Both the position numbers and the translations under genes were made by a program. DNA of 64,000 nucleotides from contig NC_133537.1 of assembly GCF_048544455.1 (NCBI RefSeq), positions 14,259,541-14,323,540 of the forward strand, in the 5' to 3' direction. Shown one piece after another: positions 46,015-55,936 of the stretch; the first letter of the stretch is position 1; each line of letters begins with the position of its first letter. The notes beneath the pieces were generated by a model that saw only the letters and a list, made by a program, of their open reading frames with translations, ran no database searches and had not been told where the DNA came from. The stretch is from Silene latifolia. Lineage: Eukaryota; Streptophyta; Magnoliopsida; Caryophyllales; Caryophyllaceae.

Positions 46015-46125
46015 TATTTATACTAATTGCTGTTTCCAAAAATCCGCCAGAACGGACAAGCTTGGGAACAGGCGCAGCACCTGCTGCGCCTCTTCAAAGG
46101 GACGCAGCTCATGCTGCGCCTCTTC
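46015..46125 (-). promoter_or_regulatory. Promoter of the antisense gene, similar to the LTR promoter
   Basis: On the minus strand AATTAGTATAAATAGAAGC (46010-46028) matches GATTAGTATAAATAGGAGC of the LTR at all but two positions. Upstream of it (46074-46125) lie two CAGC-N-GCTGCGCCTCTTC boxes, the same boxes that precede the LTR TATA. The ATG is about 100 bp below the TATA box. Confidence 0.6.
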
Positions 46126-46717
46126 CCCAGTCTCACTTCTGTGATTTCCGCGTTTGGATCTTTCCTAATTCTATAACGAATAATTTCCTATTCCTACGGG
46201 ATTTTATTTTGGTAAACACGAGCAGTTTACCATGTTTCAAGTTTCCTATTTTCGCGGGCACGCATTTCGAGGCGACATCGACACCTTCGCCATTTCATGA
46301 CACTCAAACTTTTTATTCTTAGGAAATAAATTTCATTTTTTTTTTATTTTTTAGGAAGTAAATTTCATTTTCTTTTTGGGAAACAATTTCCTTTTGTTTT
46401 CATTTCAACATTTCATTTCTACACTTACAGATTTCTCTTTTTTCTTTTTTTAGGGGGTAACCCTCCCTACCGTCCGGTCATTTCCGACAAAATTTTTGCA
46501 TTTTTTTTGCTCTTTCGAGTCTCATTTTGCGCTGGTTAAAGGCCATATATATAAAATGTATGTTTTGCGTGATTTCTATGTAAATTTCGGCAGCATGACG
46601 GCGTAAACCGTTACCTACCAAACCCGTTCAAGAACTAACCTGCAGATACAAGCAACACAACCCAGCAGCAAAGGCACTCAGGCCGTCGTATATACACCAA
46701 ACAGAACAAATGTACAA

Positions 46718-46790
46718 GCAACCGGGGCTTGCGCCCGAACAAAGTCCAAAAGTCCAGCAACCGGGGCTTGCGCCCAAACAAAGTCCAAAA
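46718..46790. repeat. 39-bp tandem repeat, two copies
   Basis: GCAACCGGGGCTTGCGCCC plus AACAAAGTCCAAAA begins at 46718 and again at 46757. Confidence 0.85.
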
Positions 46791-47534
46791 ATGTTCAAAA
46801 TCAGATGTCCAAATGTACAAATCTACAAAACTACACAAAACTCATTGGCACCCTCCAACTCAAAGAACCCTCGCCGTAAGAGCAGCAATCTCGGCATCCC
46901 GAAACTCAAGCTCCCTCAACAAGCGAGTTGTCTCCTCCCGAGATCGGGTCAACTCTCGCTCCGACTCACGACCACCTATAAAAAAGAATAAATTGGCTCA
47001 TGTCAATCAATTCAAACAAAACTGAAAATCAAAAATCAAAAGAAATCAAATGAGGTTCATACCTGACGACCTCGACCACCGACGAGTGCCTCGATGGCGG
47101 TAGCTCGTAGCCGGTTGGCCACCCTCCATAGTGCCACGAACCGAGATGGCGCAACCTGCATTTCAAAAGAAATTCTCAGTAAGTTAAGTTCAATCAAATG
47201 TGTTCTTACACGAAAGGTATATAAGCTGGAGGCTCACCCTCCGAATCAGATGCTGCCAGTCCTCTAGGCCAGCATCCGTCACAGCTACGTCAAAGTCACG
47301 CGACTCGGAGATCGTCGTCCTCCCGGTCGCGTCGATGTACTCAAGAGTCTCGGGGTACACTGGGGGCTCGATGCCCGCCGCCTCGACCTCCTACAAGGAC
47401 AAATAACTCTCATTAATCGATGATCTTTCGTTATAAGTTCGTTATTTGTGGGCCCATCTTTGGTGCGCCTCTTCCTTGACGCTGTTATATTCTTTTGGTC
47501 CGTTTCGATGATTTTCTTTCGTTCCGGCCCGCAT

Positions 47535-47612
47535 TTTATCCAGCGCAGCATTATTTTGCAGTATTGCTCAAGTCCCTTTATCCAGCGCAGTAGTATTTTG
47601 CAGTGCTGCTCA
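47535..47612. repeat. 43-bp tandem repeat, two copies
   Basis: TTTATCCAGCGCAG followed by TATTTTGCAGT and TGCTCA occurs at 47535 and 47578. Confidence 0.8.
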
Positions 47613-48140
47613 CTCAAGATTTCTCCCAGGATGATCTAGATGTTCCTAGTCGTCAAAACATTCCCCAGCAAGAGTTTGCTTGAGACCGACGCAAGCAGAT
47701 TCAACCTCAAGTTTTGCCAGAGTTCGCTTGAGACTAACGCAGCGGATTCCCCAGCGATTTCTACCGACGTCCTGCCGCTTTCAATATTTTTGTTTCCCAT
47801 GAGTTCGACCAAAGTTCCATGTGACCCCTAATGCCTTCGGACACCAAGTTATCTTCAGACCAAAGAGTTTTGCGAAGCTGCGTCTTGATCCCGCTTCACC
47901 CGGGGGTATCTCGGTATGGTTTCTTCTTATGGCTGGCGAGCTTCCTTACGTAGTCTAATGGACTTTAAACGACCCTCCCCGACAGTCGACAGACTCTAAA
48001 ATGTTCCCGACGACAGGTCCTTGGCTCAGACCCCTTGAGCCGCCTCGCGTCGCCATAGTCGTCAGGTTGTAATCTTCGATTGACCTGATGGCTATACTTT
48101 GACTTTCGCCTTGTCCAAGCCTCAGTCAAAGTAGGGGCTC

Positions 48141-50520
48141 AGAGACACCTCATTTCGCACCTCCCGCAAAACCACCCGGTGATGATTGGGCCGCATGTTT
48201 GATTCGCGGAACGATTTGTGACAGTTCGTAAGATTATCGTCAAGTGATTGCTCAAATATTAATGTCGACCTCATAGTTGTCATCTACGTCCCGATACGGT
48301 CGTTTTGGCAGTAATTAGAGTACATTCGGAGTCCGGGTCAAAAACCGTCTCCATTTTTCGATAATGTGTTAAATCCCGAGTCGGAATGTTCTGGAATGTT
48401 CCGGATATTTCTATTCCATATTTCATAAATTTTATCTTTTGGCAAATAATATCCCGTAATATTCATAAGATAATCGAATTATTTCCGTCCTACCATAACT
48501 CAAACGCGGAGATCTTTCTTCAAAGCGGAGGAAACCTCACGGGAATAGACGCAGCAGTCTGCGCCTCTTCCAAGAGACGCGGTGGTACGCTCGCGCCTCT
48601 TCCCAGGCCTTTCTTTGCATGTTCCACGTATCTTTTTCATATCTTTCCGAGATTCACTTCCAAAGAGTCTCCGAAACCCTATTCCGTCGTGTGATTAGTA
48701 TAAATAGGAGCTTTCGTTCCTCATATTTCTCACGCGAGTGTCCGCCCTTCTCTTCTCCCTTTGCATTCTAGACTTCGTTCTTACTAATTGGCGCCTACGT
48801 GCTTGAACATTCGACCACGTAAGCTCGGATCTTTCCGGGTACCAGCCTCTCCGTTGCATGACCGACCAATTTGACCAACTACACTTAATCAACTTAAATT
48901 AATCAATCGTTTTCCTCTTACGAGGGCACTCTCTTTGCATTCGCGTCGAGCATTCACTAATCGATATCTTAGTCCTTTCTCGTTCCGTCAACATGTAAGT
49001 CTGAGGGTGTATAATCCTCTTTTATTTATTGTGCTTTTATCGTATCACCATTGTAAGATTTATGTCGAATACACCATTAAAACCGATTTCTAAAACCGTG
49101 CTTTAAAAATCTGTTTTTGCGGATTTCCAGTAGACAGACGTCGAGAAAAGACGCAGCAACTGCTGCGCCTCTTCGAAGGAGCGCAGTTCCTGCTGCGCCT
49201 CTTCGTGAGGCTGCCGCAGTTCCTGCTTCTTTTCTTCTTCTTCGTCCTCTGTAATTCGTCTTTCTTGTTTTATTTGTATTCGTTTGTTCTGTATTTCTTC
49301 ATCATAACATATAATTCACATGATTCATCATTCATTAGCATGTCTTAATCATCATAAATCCGACTTAAATCCCAAGTAATTCAATATTTGCGGGTTTTCG
49401 TCATTAAATTCAAACCCGGATTTTAGAGATTCAATTTGTTCATATTGAGTTTCTGGAATTCGTCATTGATATAATTTTCATCCGCTTATTCGCATATTCG
49501 TTGTATATCCGTCATATTTAGCCTAATTGACTTATTTCAACAGAGGACTCATTAATATTTTCACCATAATTTCATGTAATTAATTCGTTTGCATCCGTAT
49601 CATTCCTGTTTATCGCTTTTATGACCATCATTGACATGTAATAAAAGTATTAATCACTTTCATCCGAGTAAATATTTCAATCCATCATTAAATTCATCCA
49701 TTCAAATTAACAATTTGCAGTTCCGGCTTCACAGCCAGAACTCACCCTTGGAACAGACGCAGCAACTGCTGCGCCTCTTCCAGAGGGCGATCTGCCGCTA
49801 CTGTTCAGATAATTTCTGTCCCTGAACTCCGTTTCTGCCTTGACCTAGTTTAATTAGCTCGTATTAACTAACTATTACTCGTATTATCACCTTCTGTTCT
49901 GTTCGTAATCTTATTCTTTATTCGTTTTCTCAAATTATCCGTTTTAAAGGTATTTTCGACATAAATCGCCTAATCCAATGTAATTATTGTAATTTTCGTT
50001 ATTGTAATTCATAGTTGTTGTATTTCTTTTATCATTTGTATGTTTTCACATGTAAATCAACATTAAATCCCTACTTCGACATTAATTGTATGCTAATTAC
50101 GTGTCAACCGACTTAGCTAATTTTCACATGCTAGGATCAAAACTTGGATGTTGCATTGCTTGCATATAGCCAACGATATATCAAGTACGAATAACTTCCC
50201 TAATCATTAGTAGAGGCCGCTATCGAGGCGGGCGGGATTAGGTGTTCGATCAAAAGAGCTTCCTAATACGTACCCTCACCCCTTACTCCAGATCTCCGTG
50301 AGCACCCGTGTTCATTGGCATCCACGAGAGTCATTCTAGACATAGAATGCTAAGGGTAACGATTGCTTAGTGTTCATGTCTCTACTTTGTGTCTTGACAT
50401 GACACGAGGTATTCGAACGGTTCCAATTTCCCATAAAAATTGGTGGCGACTCCTTACAAAATGCAAACGCTTGTTTTCCGACCTTCACCAAGCGCCCCCG
50501 TGGGCGGCCCGCTGTCCACA
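48141..50520 (+). repeat. Tat 3' LTR
   Basis: About 2380 bp, nearly identical to 33938-36314. The start is altered (AGAGACACC instead of TGTAGACACC). Differences from the 5' LTR concentrate in CTG/CG indels and in the GCTGCGCC boxes. Confidence 0.92.
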
Positions 50521-50525
50521 ACCGT

Positions 50526-50631
50526 GTCACTACCTTTCCTCTGTCGGTATTTCTGATCTTTGGCATTTATTTCGTCACTGCATTTTTATTCCTTTCGTAA
50601 TTCTTTGCTGCTACAGAATTTACGAACAACA
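50526..50631 (+). repeat. Copia 3' LTR, right part
   Basis: Resumes the copia LTR after the Tat insertion (GTCACTACCTTTCC to ACGAACAACA), matching 28606-28711. It is followed by the copia target duplication AAAAC. Confidence 0.92.
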
Positions 50632-50662
50632 AAAACAAGTGCACGAGACATATGGAGTAATT
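50632..50662. mobile_element. Right piece of the split Stowaway MITE
   Basis: AAAACAAGTGCACGAGACATATGGAGTAA aligns with GACAACAAATGACCGGGACAGAGGGAGTA, the right end of the MITE at 25331. It completes the piece at 27849-27894. Confidence 0.55.
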
Positions 50663-50965
50663 TTTATTGCACAAATTCTCCTAAGAGACGGTCTCTCAAT
50701 ATATTTTGCTATGTTTCACACTAATCAAGTCTAAGACGATCTTTTACAAAACTTACCATTATATGAAATAACTTTTTTTATACCATTTAATTAAATGTGA
50801 GAGCAGAGACTTTTTACGAGGCAATAAAATAATAAGTAAATCAATATAAATATCTAAGAATTTTAGTGGTAAATAAACTCAGAGAAGCAAATAATATACC
50901 ATTGAAACGAAATTAAAGTCAACCTTATTTTCATACGCACTCTATCTTTCCAGCATACAAGCATG
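50663..50965. other. Anonymous spacer
   Basis: AT-rich, no gene seen. Confidence 0.4.
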
Positions 50966-51223
50966 CTCCCTCCATTCAACTCCACTTTGCATGTTTTTCT
51001 TTTGCACACTATTCACAAGCGGACATTCAACTTCAATTTTCTCTCAATATATAAGTTAAAATATATTCATGTGGGATCTTATTTGATTCGTCTTTAAGAG
51101 TACATTAAAAAAATCTAACTTTTATAATTTTTGCAAATACGTATCTATAGATATTTACCGCGTAAAAGTGGCGTTGGCAAACGTGATAAAGCAAACATGT
51201 AAAGTGGAGTTGAATGGAGGAAG
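50966..51223. mobile_element. Stowaway-like MITE
   Basis: CTCCCTCCATTCAACTCCAC at 50966 and GTGGAGTTGAATGGAGGAAG ending 51223 are inverted. 258 bp, with TA on the right. Confidence 0.8.
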
Positions 51224-51251
51224 TAATATCTAGCCAATGTACTCTCATAAG

Positions 51252-51702
51252 TAGACCTGGCAAACAGATCGGATCGTGTCGGGTTCGTGTTCGTGTCACA
51301 TGTAAACGGGTCAGAAACCCTTCAACCCAAACCCGGCCCATTTAAATCTCGTGTCGTGTTCGTGTCGACCCACTTACATAAATGGGTCATCAAGCCTCAA
51401 CCCTAACCCGCTAATATCGTGTCGGGTTCGGGTCGTATTTTCGTGTCATGTCAATATTTGGAAAATTTAAGTATATTTATGTGATGAAAGATAAAAAAAA
51501 AATAGGATTAATTTATTAAACAGGTCATACGTGTCGGGTTCGTGTTTAGAGAGCTCAACTCAAACCCGACCCAATTAAATATCGTGTCGTGTTCGTGTCG
51601 ACCCACTTACATAAATGGGTCATTGAGCTTCAACCCAAACCCGTTAATTTTGTGTCGGGTTCGTGTCGTGTTTTTGTGTCGTGTCATTATTTGCCAGCTC
51701 TA
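51252..51702. mobile_element. hAT-type MITE, 8-bp TSD CTCATAAG
   Basis: Ends TAGACCTGGCAAA and TTTGCCAGCTCTA, with exact 8-bp duplications CTCATAAG at 51244-51251 and 51703-51710. The interior is made of GTGTCGGGTTCGTGTCGTGT phrases and an internal duplication around CGACCCACTTACATAAATGGGTCA (51367 and 51600). No transposase. Confidence 0.9.
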
Positions 51703-51710
51703 CTCATAAG

Positions 51711-52506
51711 TCATAAGCCTACCACTATGTCTCAAATGTTATTTGTGATTAGAGATATATCATGATTCCCTTCTTTTATCCCTCGAACTATCTAGAGACT
51801 TCAATGCTAATGGACTTGAGCAATGTTAATTATGTTGATTGTTGAAATAAATTGCCTTTACAATATATAATAGTACAACTGGCAAGATGAATCTTATACA
51901 AACACAAATACTATGTGAGGTATATCAACAGAATTCTAACAACTCTATTTTAATATAGATAATAAAACTCCGTTGATAGTGAAAAATTCCAACAATAATT
52001 TTAGCATTGATAGAACTTTATCAACTCTATCTTTTTATTTAAATAATACTTGCACGTTGAGCATCATAAAAAAGAATGCAATTATGCAAACTTTAGACTA
52101 CATACTCCGGCCGTATATAGTAGGAGTACAAAGTATTATCAATCACCTCATTATTAGTTATGAATTTGTATCATCGAAGTTCTTGACAACTTATAAGTAT
52201 CGTCGTTATTTTTGAGTAATAATAAACTCACTTACACTTAGCTTTGTAGGAGTTATTGTGTTTGTAGGAGTTATTGTGTATAAAATTCTATAAAATTAAT
52301 TCATATAAAAAGATTAACTCATATTTTATCTCATAATAAAGTCATTTTTACAATTGAAAAATATTCGTAACAATCAGAAATTAAGGGGTCCAAAAGTTGT
52401 CTTTGCCTTTGAAACCGTAATTCCTTTTAAACCTTGACCGTCTTAACATTATTCAGAATTGTTTTATTACATGTTACAAAACCAATCATTTAGCACCAAA
52501 TAAAAA
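51711..52506. other. Anonymous AT-rich spacer
   Basis: No gene recognised. An 80-codon plus frame at 51973 lacks any known domain. Confidence 0.35.
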
Positions 52507-53057
52507 GGAATATTCTACCTGGTACCCCTTAATTTTTTGACTTTCTACATGATACCTCTATACTTATTAAAACATACATGGTACCCCTAACTATTGTCAT
52601 TATCACTAAGTATACCCCTAAACTTTATTGTTCGTCAATTAAACTCGATTTTAGGCGTTAAGTGATGACTTGAATGCGTTACCAAGCATGTCATTTATTA
52701 TCCCATGACATAAGGACTTTATTAGACTCAATATCCATCTCGATCATAATAGTTATTGATATATATGGGCTAAAAAAAATTTGACGGAAAATTTATTGAT
52801 TCCCTGTCAAATTATCAGTCCAAAGATAGAAATTGAGCCTAATAGAGTCCTTATGTCATGGAATGATAAATGACAAGCTTGGTTACGCGTTTAAGTAATC
52901 ACCTAACGCCTAAAACTAAGTTTAATTGACGGAAAATAAAGTTTAGGAGTACATTTAATGATAATGACAACAATTAGGGGTACCATGTATGTTTTAAAAA
53001 GTGTAGGGGTACCATGTAAAAAGTCGAAAAATTGAGGGGTACTATGTAGAATATCCC
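52507..53057. mobile_element. Large foldback element, 551 bp
   Basis: The left and right halves are inverted repeats almost to the centre. Left GGAATATTCTACCTGGTACC pairs with right GGTACTATGTAGAATATCCC, and TGACATAAGGACT near 52716 pairs with AGTCCTTATGTCA near 52846. The turn lies near 52770-52790. Mutator-like foldback MITE is likely, but I see no exact 9-bp duplication. Confidence 0.8.
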
Positions 53058-53097
53058 AAAAAGAAAACTAAGGGTTTATGTATTACAAACAAATCTT

Positions 53098-53155
53098 GCT
53101 CTTAAAAAATAAATGAGTAGCAATTACTCTTAAAAAATAAATGAGTAGCAATTAA
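53098..53155. repeat. 29-bp tandem duplication
   Basis: CTCTTAAAAAATAAATGAGTAGCAATTA occurs twice in tandem. Confidence 0.85.
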
Positions 53156-53451
53156 AAATAGTGTAATCACAATTTATAAAGATCCGAAGATTTTTTGCAA
53201 ATTAAACAACCGATGTGCATGTTATGTACATCGGTTTTTCAGATAATCCGATGTCCATCGACTGATGTCCATAACGAGTTTTGTAGTAGTATACACACGG
53301 AGTAGTTTGTTATGATATTATATCATAAGATAAGATTCGGAAATATATATTGTGATGGAGTCCTAATAAAAGAGTTGGAAATACGATATTATTTCATCAA
53401 ATTATCGGATTTTGGTAATAAAATTTAGATAGAGTAGTCCTAATACAGCAA

Positions 53452-53530
53452 CAACAACATCAGAGCATTAATCCCAAAATGATTTGGGGTCGGCTGACAT
53501 GAATCATCCTTTAGAACCGTCCATGGGTGA
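53452..53530 (-). mobile_element. RTE-type LINE 3' end
   Basis: On the minus strand GCCGACCCCAAATCATTTTG is followed by GGATTAATGCTCTGATGTTGTTGTTGC. This is the familiar 3' terminus with (TTG)n tail of plant RTE-clade non-LTR retrotransposons. Only the tail is present. Confidence 0.65.
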
Positions 53531-54473
53531 ACGCACGCCTCAAAATGCGAAAAAAGGAGCGAAACATAATACAAAGTCAAGGTAAACTTATAGGTTTTAA
53601 AATCGAATTCCGTATTTCATTTATAAAAACTTAAAATATTATAGACTACTCTGTACACAAAACAAATGTAACAAATGTCCGAGACTAAGGGAGTTGTAGT
53701 AATGACTAAGTGATTAACGTAATCTGTTTGTTGTCGATAAAAAAAACTTAATCGACATGTAACTCTAAAAGAGAAAAAAAATTAGAGTAGGAGTCTTTTT
53801 TTTTTGCCAGAGGAGTAGAAGTCTTGGTGTATAGATAAAGAAGTCATTAATTTTGACAATTATCAAGTACTGATCAGTTGTTTGTCCGGCCTCCGTTGTT
53901 GATTTGCTTAGTAATTATGATTGAATTAGTAACACACATGTCAAATAAGGTATGTAGAGGGAGATTCTCAGTATTGTTGAATAGTTACATTTCATATTGG
54001 AAGTCTTTATATATTTGACTTAAAGCACGTATCATGAGTTAGTCGAGGTTTAAACGAGAGGTTGAGAAATGAGAAGGTTATCGTAGGAGATGATTTGTTT
54101 TGGAGTTAACAGATTAAATTGAATTGGTAACGTATTTAGGGAAATGGAAGAAGAACTCGAAATGAATTATTAAGACCTTTTCTCCGATATATATGTCACT
54201 GATTTATTCGTCTATTGCGTATTTTCCAATTAGGTTCAAAAATTACATATTAACAAAAGTTTATTTGGACTGACTGTTTTAAACAGGTTCAACACCAAAC
54301 ATTTTACAAAATATTTTACTGTAAAAGTGCCAGTAACACAGTCGTACTCTTCCTTAGTATTAATCAACCAAAGTATGTGAAACATAGATATTTGGGTACG
54401 TAATCGATCGCTATAAAAGTCTGTCTAAAAAAAAACGTCTTGAAAATGCTCAAAAGCAACTGTTATGATATAA
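53531..54473. other. Anonymous spacer, possibly Helitron body
   Basis: AT-rich with no gene. May belong to the Helitron that ends at 54502. Confidence 0.3.
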
Positions 54474-54502
54474 CCCGGGCAACGCCCGGGCTTGAACACT
54501 AG
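54474..54502 (+). mobile_element. Helitron 3' end
   Basis: A perfect 7-bp stem CCCGGGC-AAC-GCCCGGG (54474-54490), 8 bp, then CTAG (54499-54502) before T. The element extends to the left and its 5' end was not found. Confidence 0.75.
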
Positions 54503-54819
54503 TATTATCAAGTTATTTAGGAATAATATTGATCATTGACTCATTGTGTACTCCGTATTATTTATGCCACAAAAAAATTCGGATAAGGATATGTTAGGTC
54601 GGGTCACATAGGGTCAGCTGATTCATGTTACGGATCCTCCAGCAAGTGTCGGTTCGCATATTGGTCAAGTTATACTGCCCGGTCAATTTTGTCTGGTCTA
54701 GTTAAAATAAATACACTTGAATTAAATGATCATGAATTAGTACATGATATAAGGGTAGTTATGTAGATAATAACACAAGTTAAAATTAATCTGGTCTAGT
54801 TAAAACTAACCCATCACTC

Positions 54820-55008
54820 AACGTGTTTAATAACCCGCTAACACCCGTTATATTATCTTATATAGAACAAAACACATACTCCCTCCATTTACCAAGTGTA
54901 TTCGTTACATGTTTAATAACCCGCTAACACCCATCATATTATCTTATATAGAACAAAACACATACTCCCTCTATTTAGCAAGTGTATTCGTTAAATGCGA
55001 GGGAGTAT
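54820..55008. repeat. 87-bp tandem duplication with Stowaway-like ends
   Basis: GTTTAATAACCCGCTAACACCC begins at 54824 and 54911. Each unit includes CATACTCCCTC and AAGTGTATTCGTTA. The last unit closes with TGCGAGGGAGTATAT, the inverted partner of CTCCCTC, so a short MITE was duplicated together with its flank. Confidence 0.75.
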
Positions 55009-55785
55009 ATATTAAGCAATTGTATGTAATTCATATGGATATGCATTTTATTAATTAAAAAAATGATGTGTACGCTTTAATATCGTTCAAAAAAGAATAC
55101 TTCGTACATTATTTTTAATTCTTGAAAGTTTAAATTGTGTTTATCGTTGTAAGTCTCATTTACTTTAAATTCAAATTTTCAATAAATTTACACCATTTAC
55201 GGGTCAGGCGGTTCGTGAGCCTACTATACAAATGATTATTGAGTCGGGTTGTTTTCGAGTTCGTTTTTTTTTTTTTTTTATTACTCCAATCAAATCCAAA
55301 CTACCCATTCACTTTTTAAAGTCAACCTTGTCAAATTTTGTCATCGATTATATTTAATCAAATTTTTAAAATTTATACGTAAAATTGACATATTTACGTT
55401 TGTTATAAAAAGAGATTTCGGAAAATTATAATTTCGACACAAAAAAATAATATATAAATGAAGAAAAACGTGGTCAAAGTGTCGTCTCGTAGACCGTGAA
55501 AAGTCAAATAGATATTTTGGATTGGATTGGAGGGAGTATTATTATTATCGAACGTCAGTCAATTTTTCGGATCGAATTATCATTTAACAGGTTTAGATAC
55601 ACCTTGTATAAAATTTAAGCAATCGTATGTAATTCATTTGGATTGGTATTTTTACAACCTTAAAAGCTTAGATGGACAATTAGCCTTCCCATAACATTAA
55701 CGGTAAAATTTTAAAAAAGAGGGAAACAAAAACGCGGGAGCGCTAATTAGGGTTACACAGTTTAACCGACTATATGATCGAGTCT
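55009..55785. other. Anonymous spacer upstream of the MADS gene
   Basis: AT-rich with faded repeat relics (GGATTGGATTGGAGGGAGTA near 55519). No gene. Confidence 0.35.
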
Positions 55786-55936
55786 TATATAAACAACCAT
55801 CAATCAATCCTCTACAGTTGAACAAACAAACAACAAACTTATTTCTTGCTAATCAAATCATATTTCTTACTAATCAAATCATATTTCTTGCTAATCAAAT
55901 CAAATTTCTTGCTAATCAAATCAAATTAAAAAAAAA
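55786..55936 (+). promoter_or_regulatory. MADS gene TATA box and leader with 21-bp repeats
   Basis: TATATAAA at 55786-55793 lies about 145 bp above the ATG. The leader contains four tandem 21-bp units ATTTCTT(G/A)CTAATCAAATCA(T/A) between 55840 and 55924, then an A-run up to the ATG. No ATG occurs in the repeats. Confidence 0.7.

Larger units (their letters stand above)
46126..48140. other. Tat noncoding region before the 3' LTR
   Basis: About 2 kb without recognisable coding sequence. Contains short tandem repeats at 46718-46790 and 47535-47612, T-rich stretches (46315-46520), and a purine-rich AGTAGGGGCTCAG just before the 3' LTR that is the likely polypurine tract. Confidence 0.6.
33938..50520 (+). 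mobile_element. Tat-lineage Ty3/gypsy retrotransposon, 16.6 kb, TSD ACCGT
   Basis: Starts TGTAGACACC and ends GCTGTCCACA, with target duplication ACCGT on both sides. LTRs of 2377 and about 2380 bp are nearly identical. Features of the Tat (Ogre/Retand-like) lineage are the large size, the tRNA-Arg primer site, gag in a separate frame, dual RNase H domains, and a long region after integrase that holds an antisense gene. Pol carries frameshifts and a stop, so this copy is probably non-autonomous despite its recent look. Confidence 0.93.
27895..50631 (+). mobile_element. Ty1/copia retrotransposon with a nested Tat element, TSD AAAAC
   Basis: Boundaries are the 5' LTR (27895-28711) and 3' LTR (33223-33937 joined to 50526-50631). 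Both LTRs start TGTTGGAAGTG and end ACGAACAACA. Exact 5-bp duplications AAAAC lie at 27890-27894 and 50632-50636. The domain order gag, protease, integrase, reverse transcriptase, RNase H is that of Ty1/copia. Sequence style ([20 protein letters not shown]) suggests a Tork-like lineage, but I am not certain. gag and RNase H carry frameshifts, so it is not autonomous. Confidence 0.92.
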
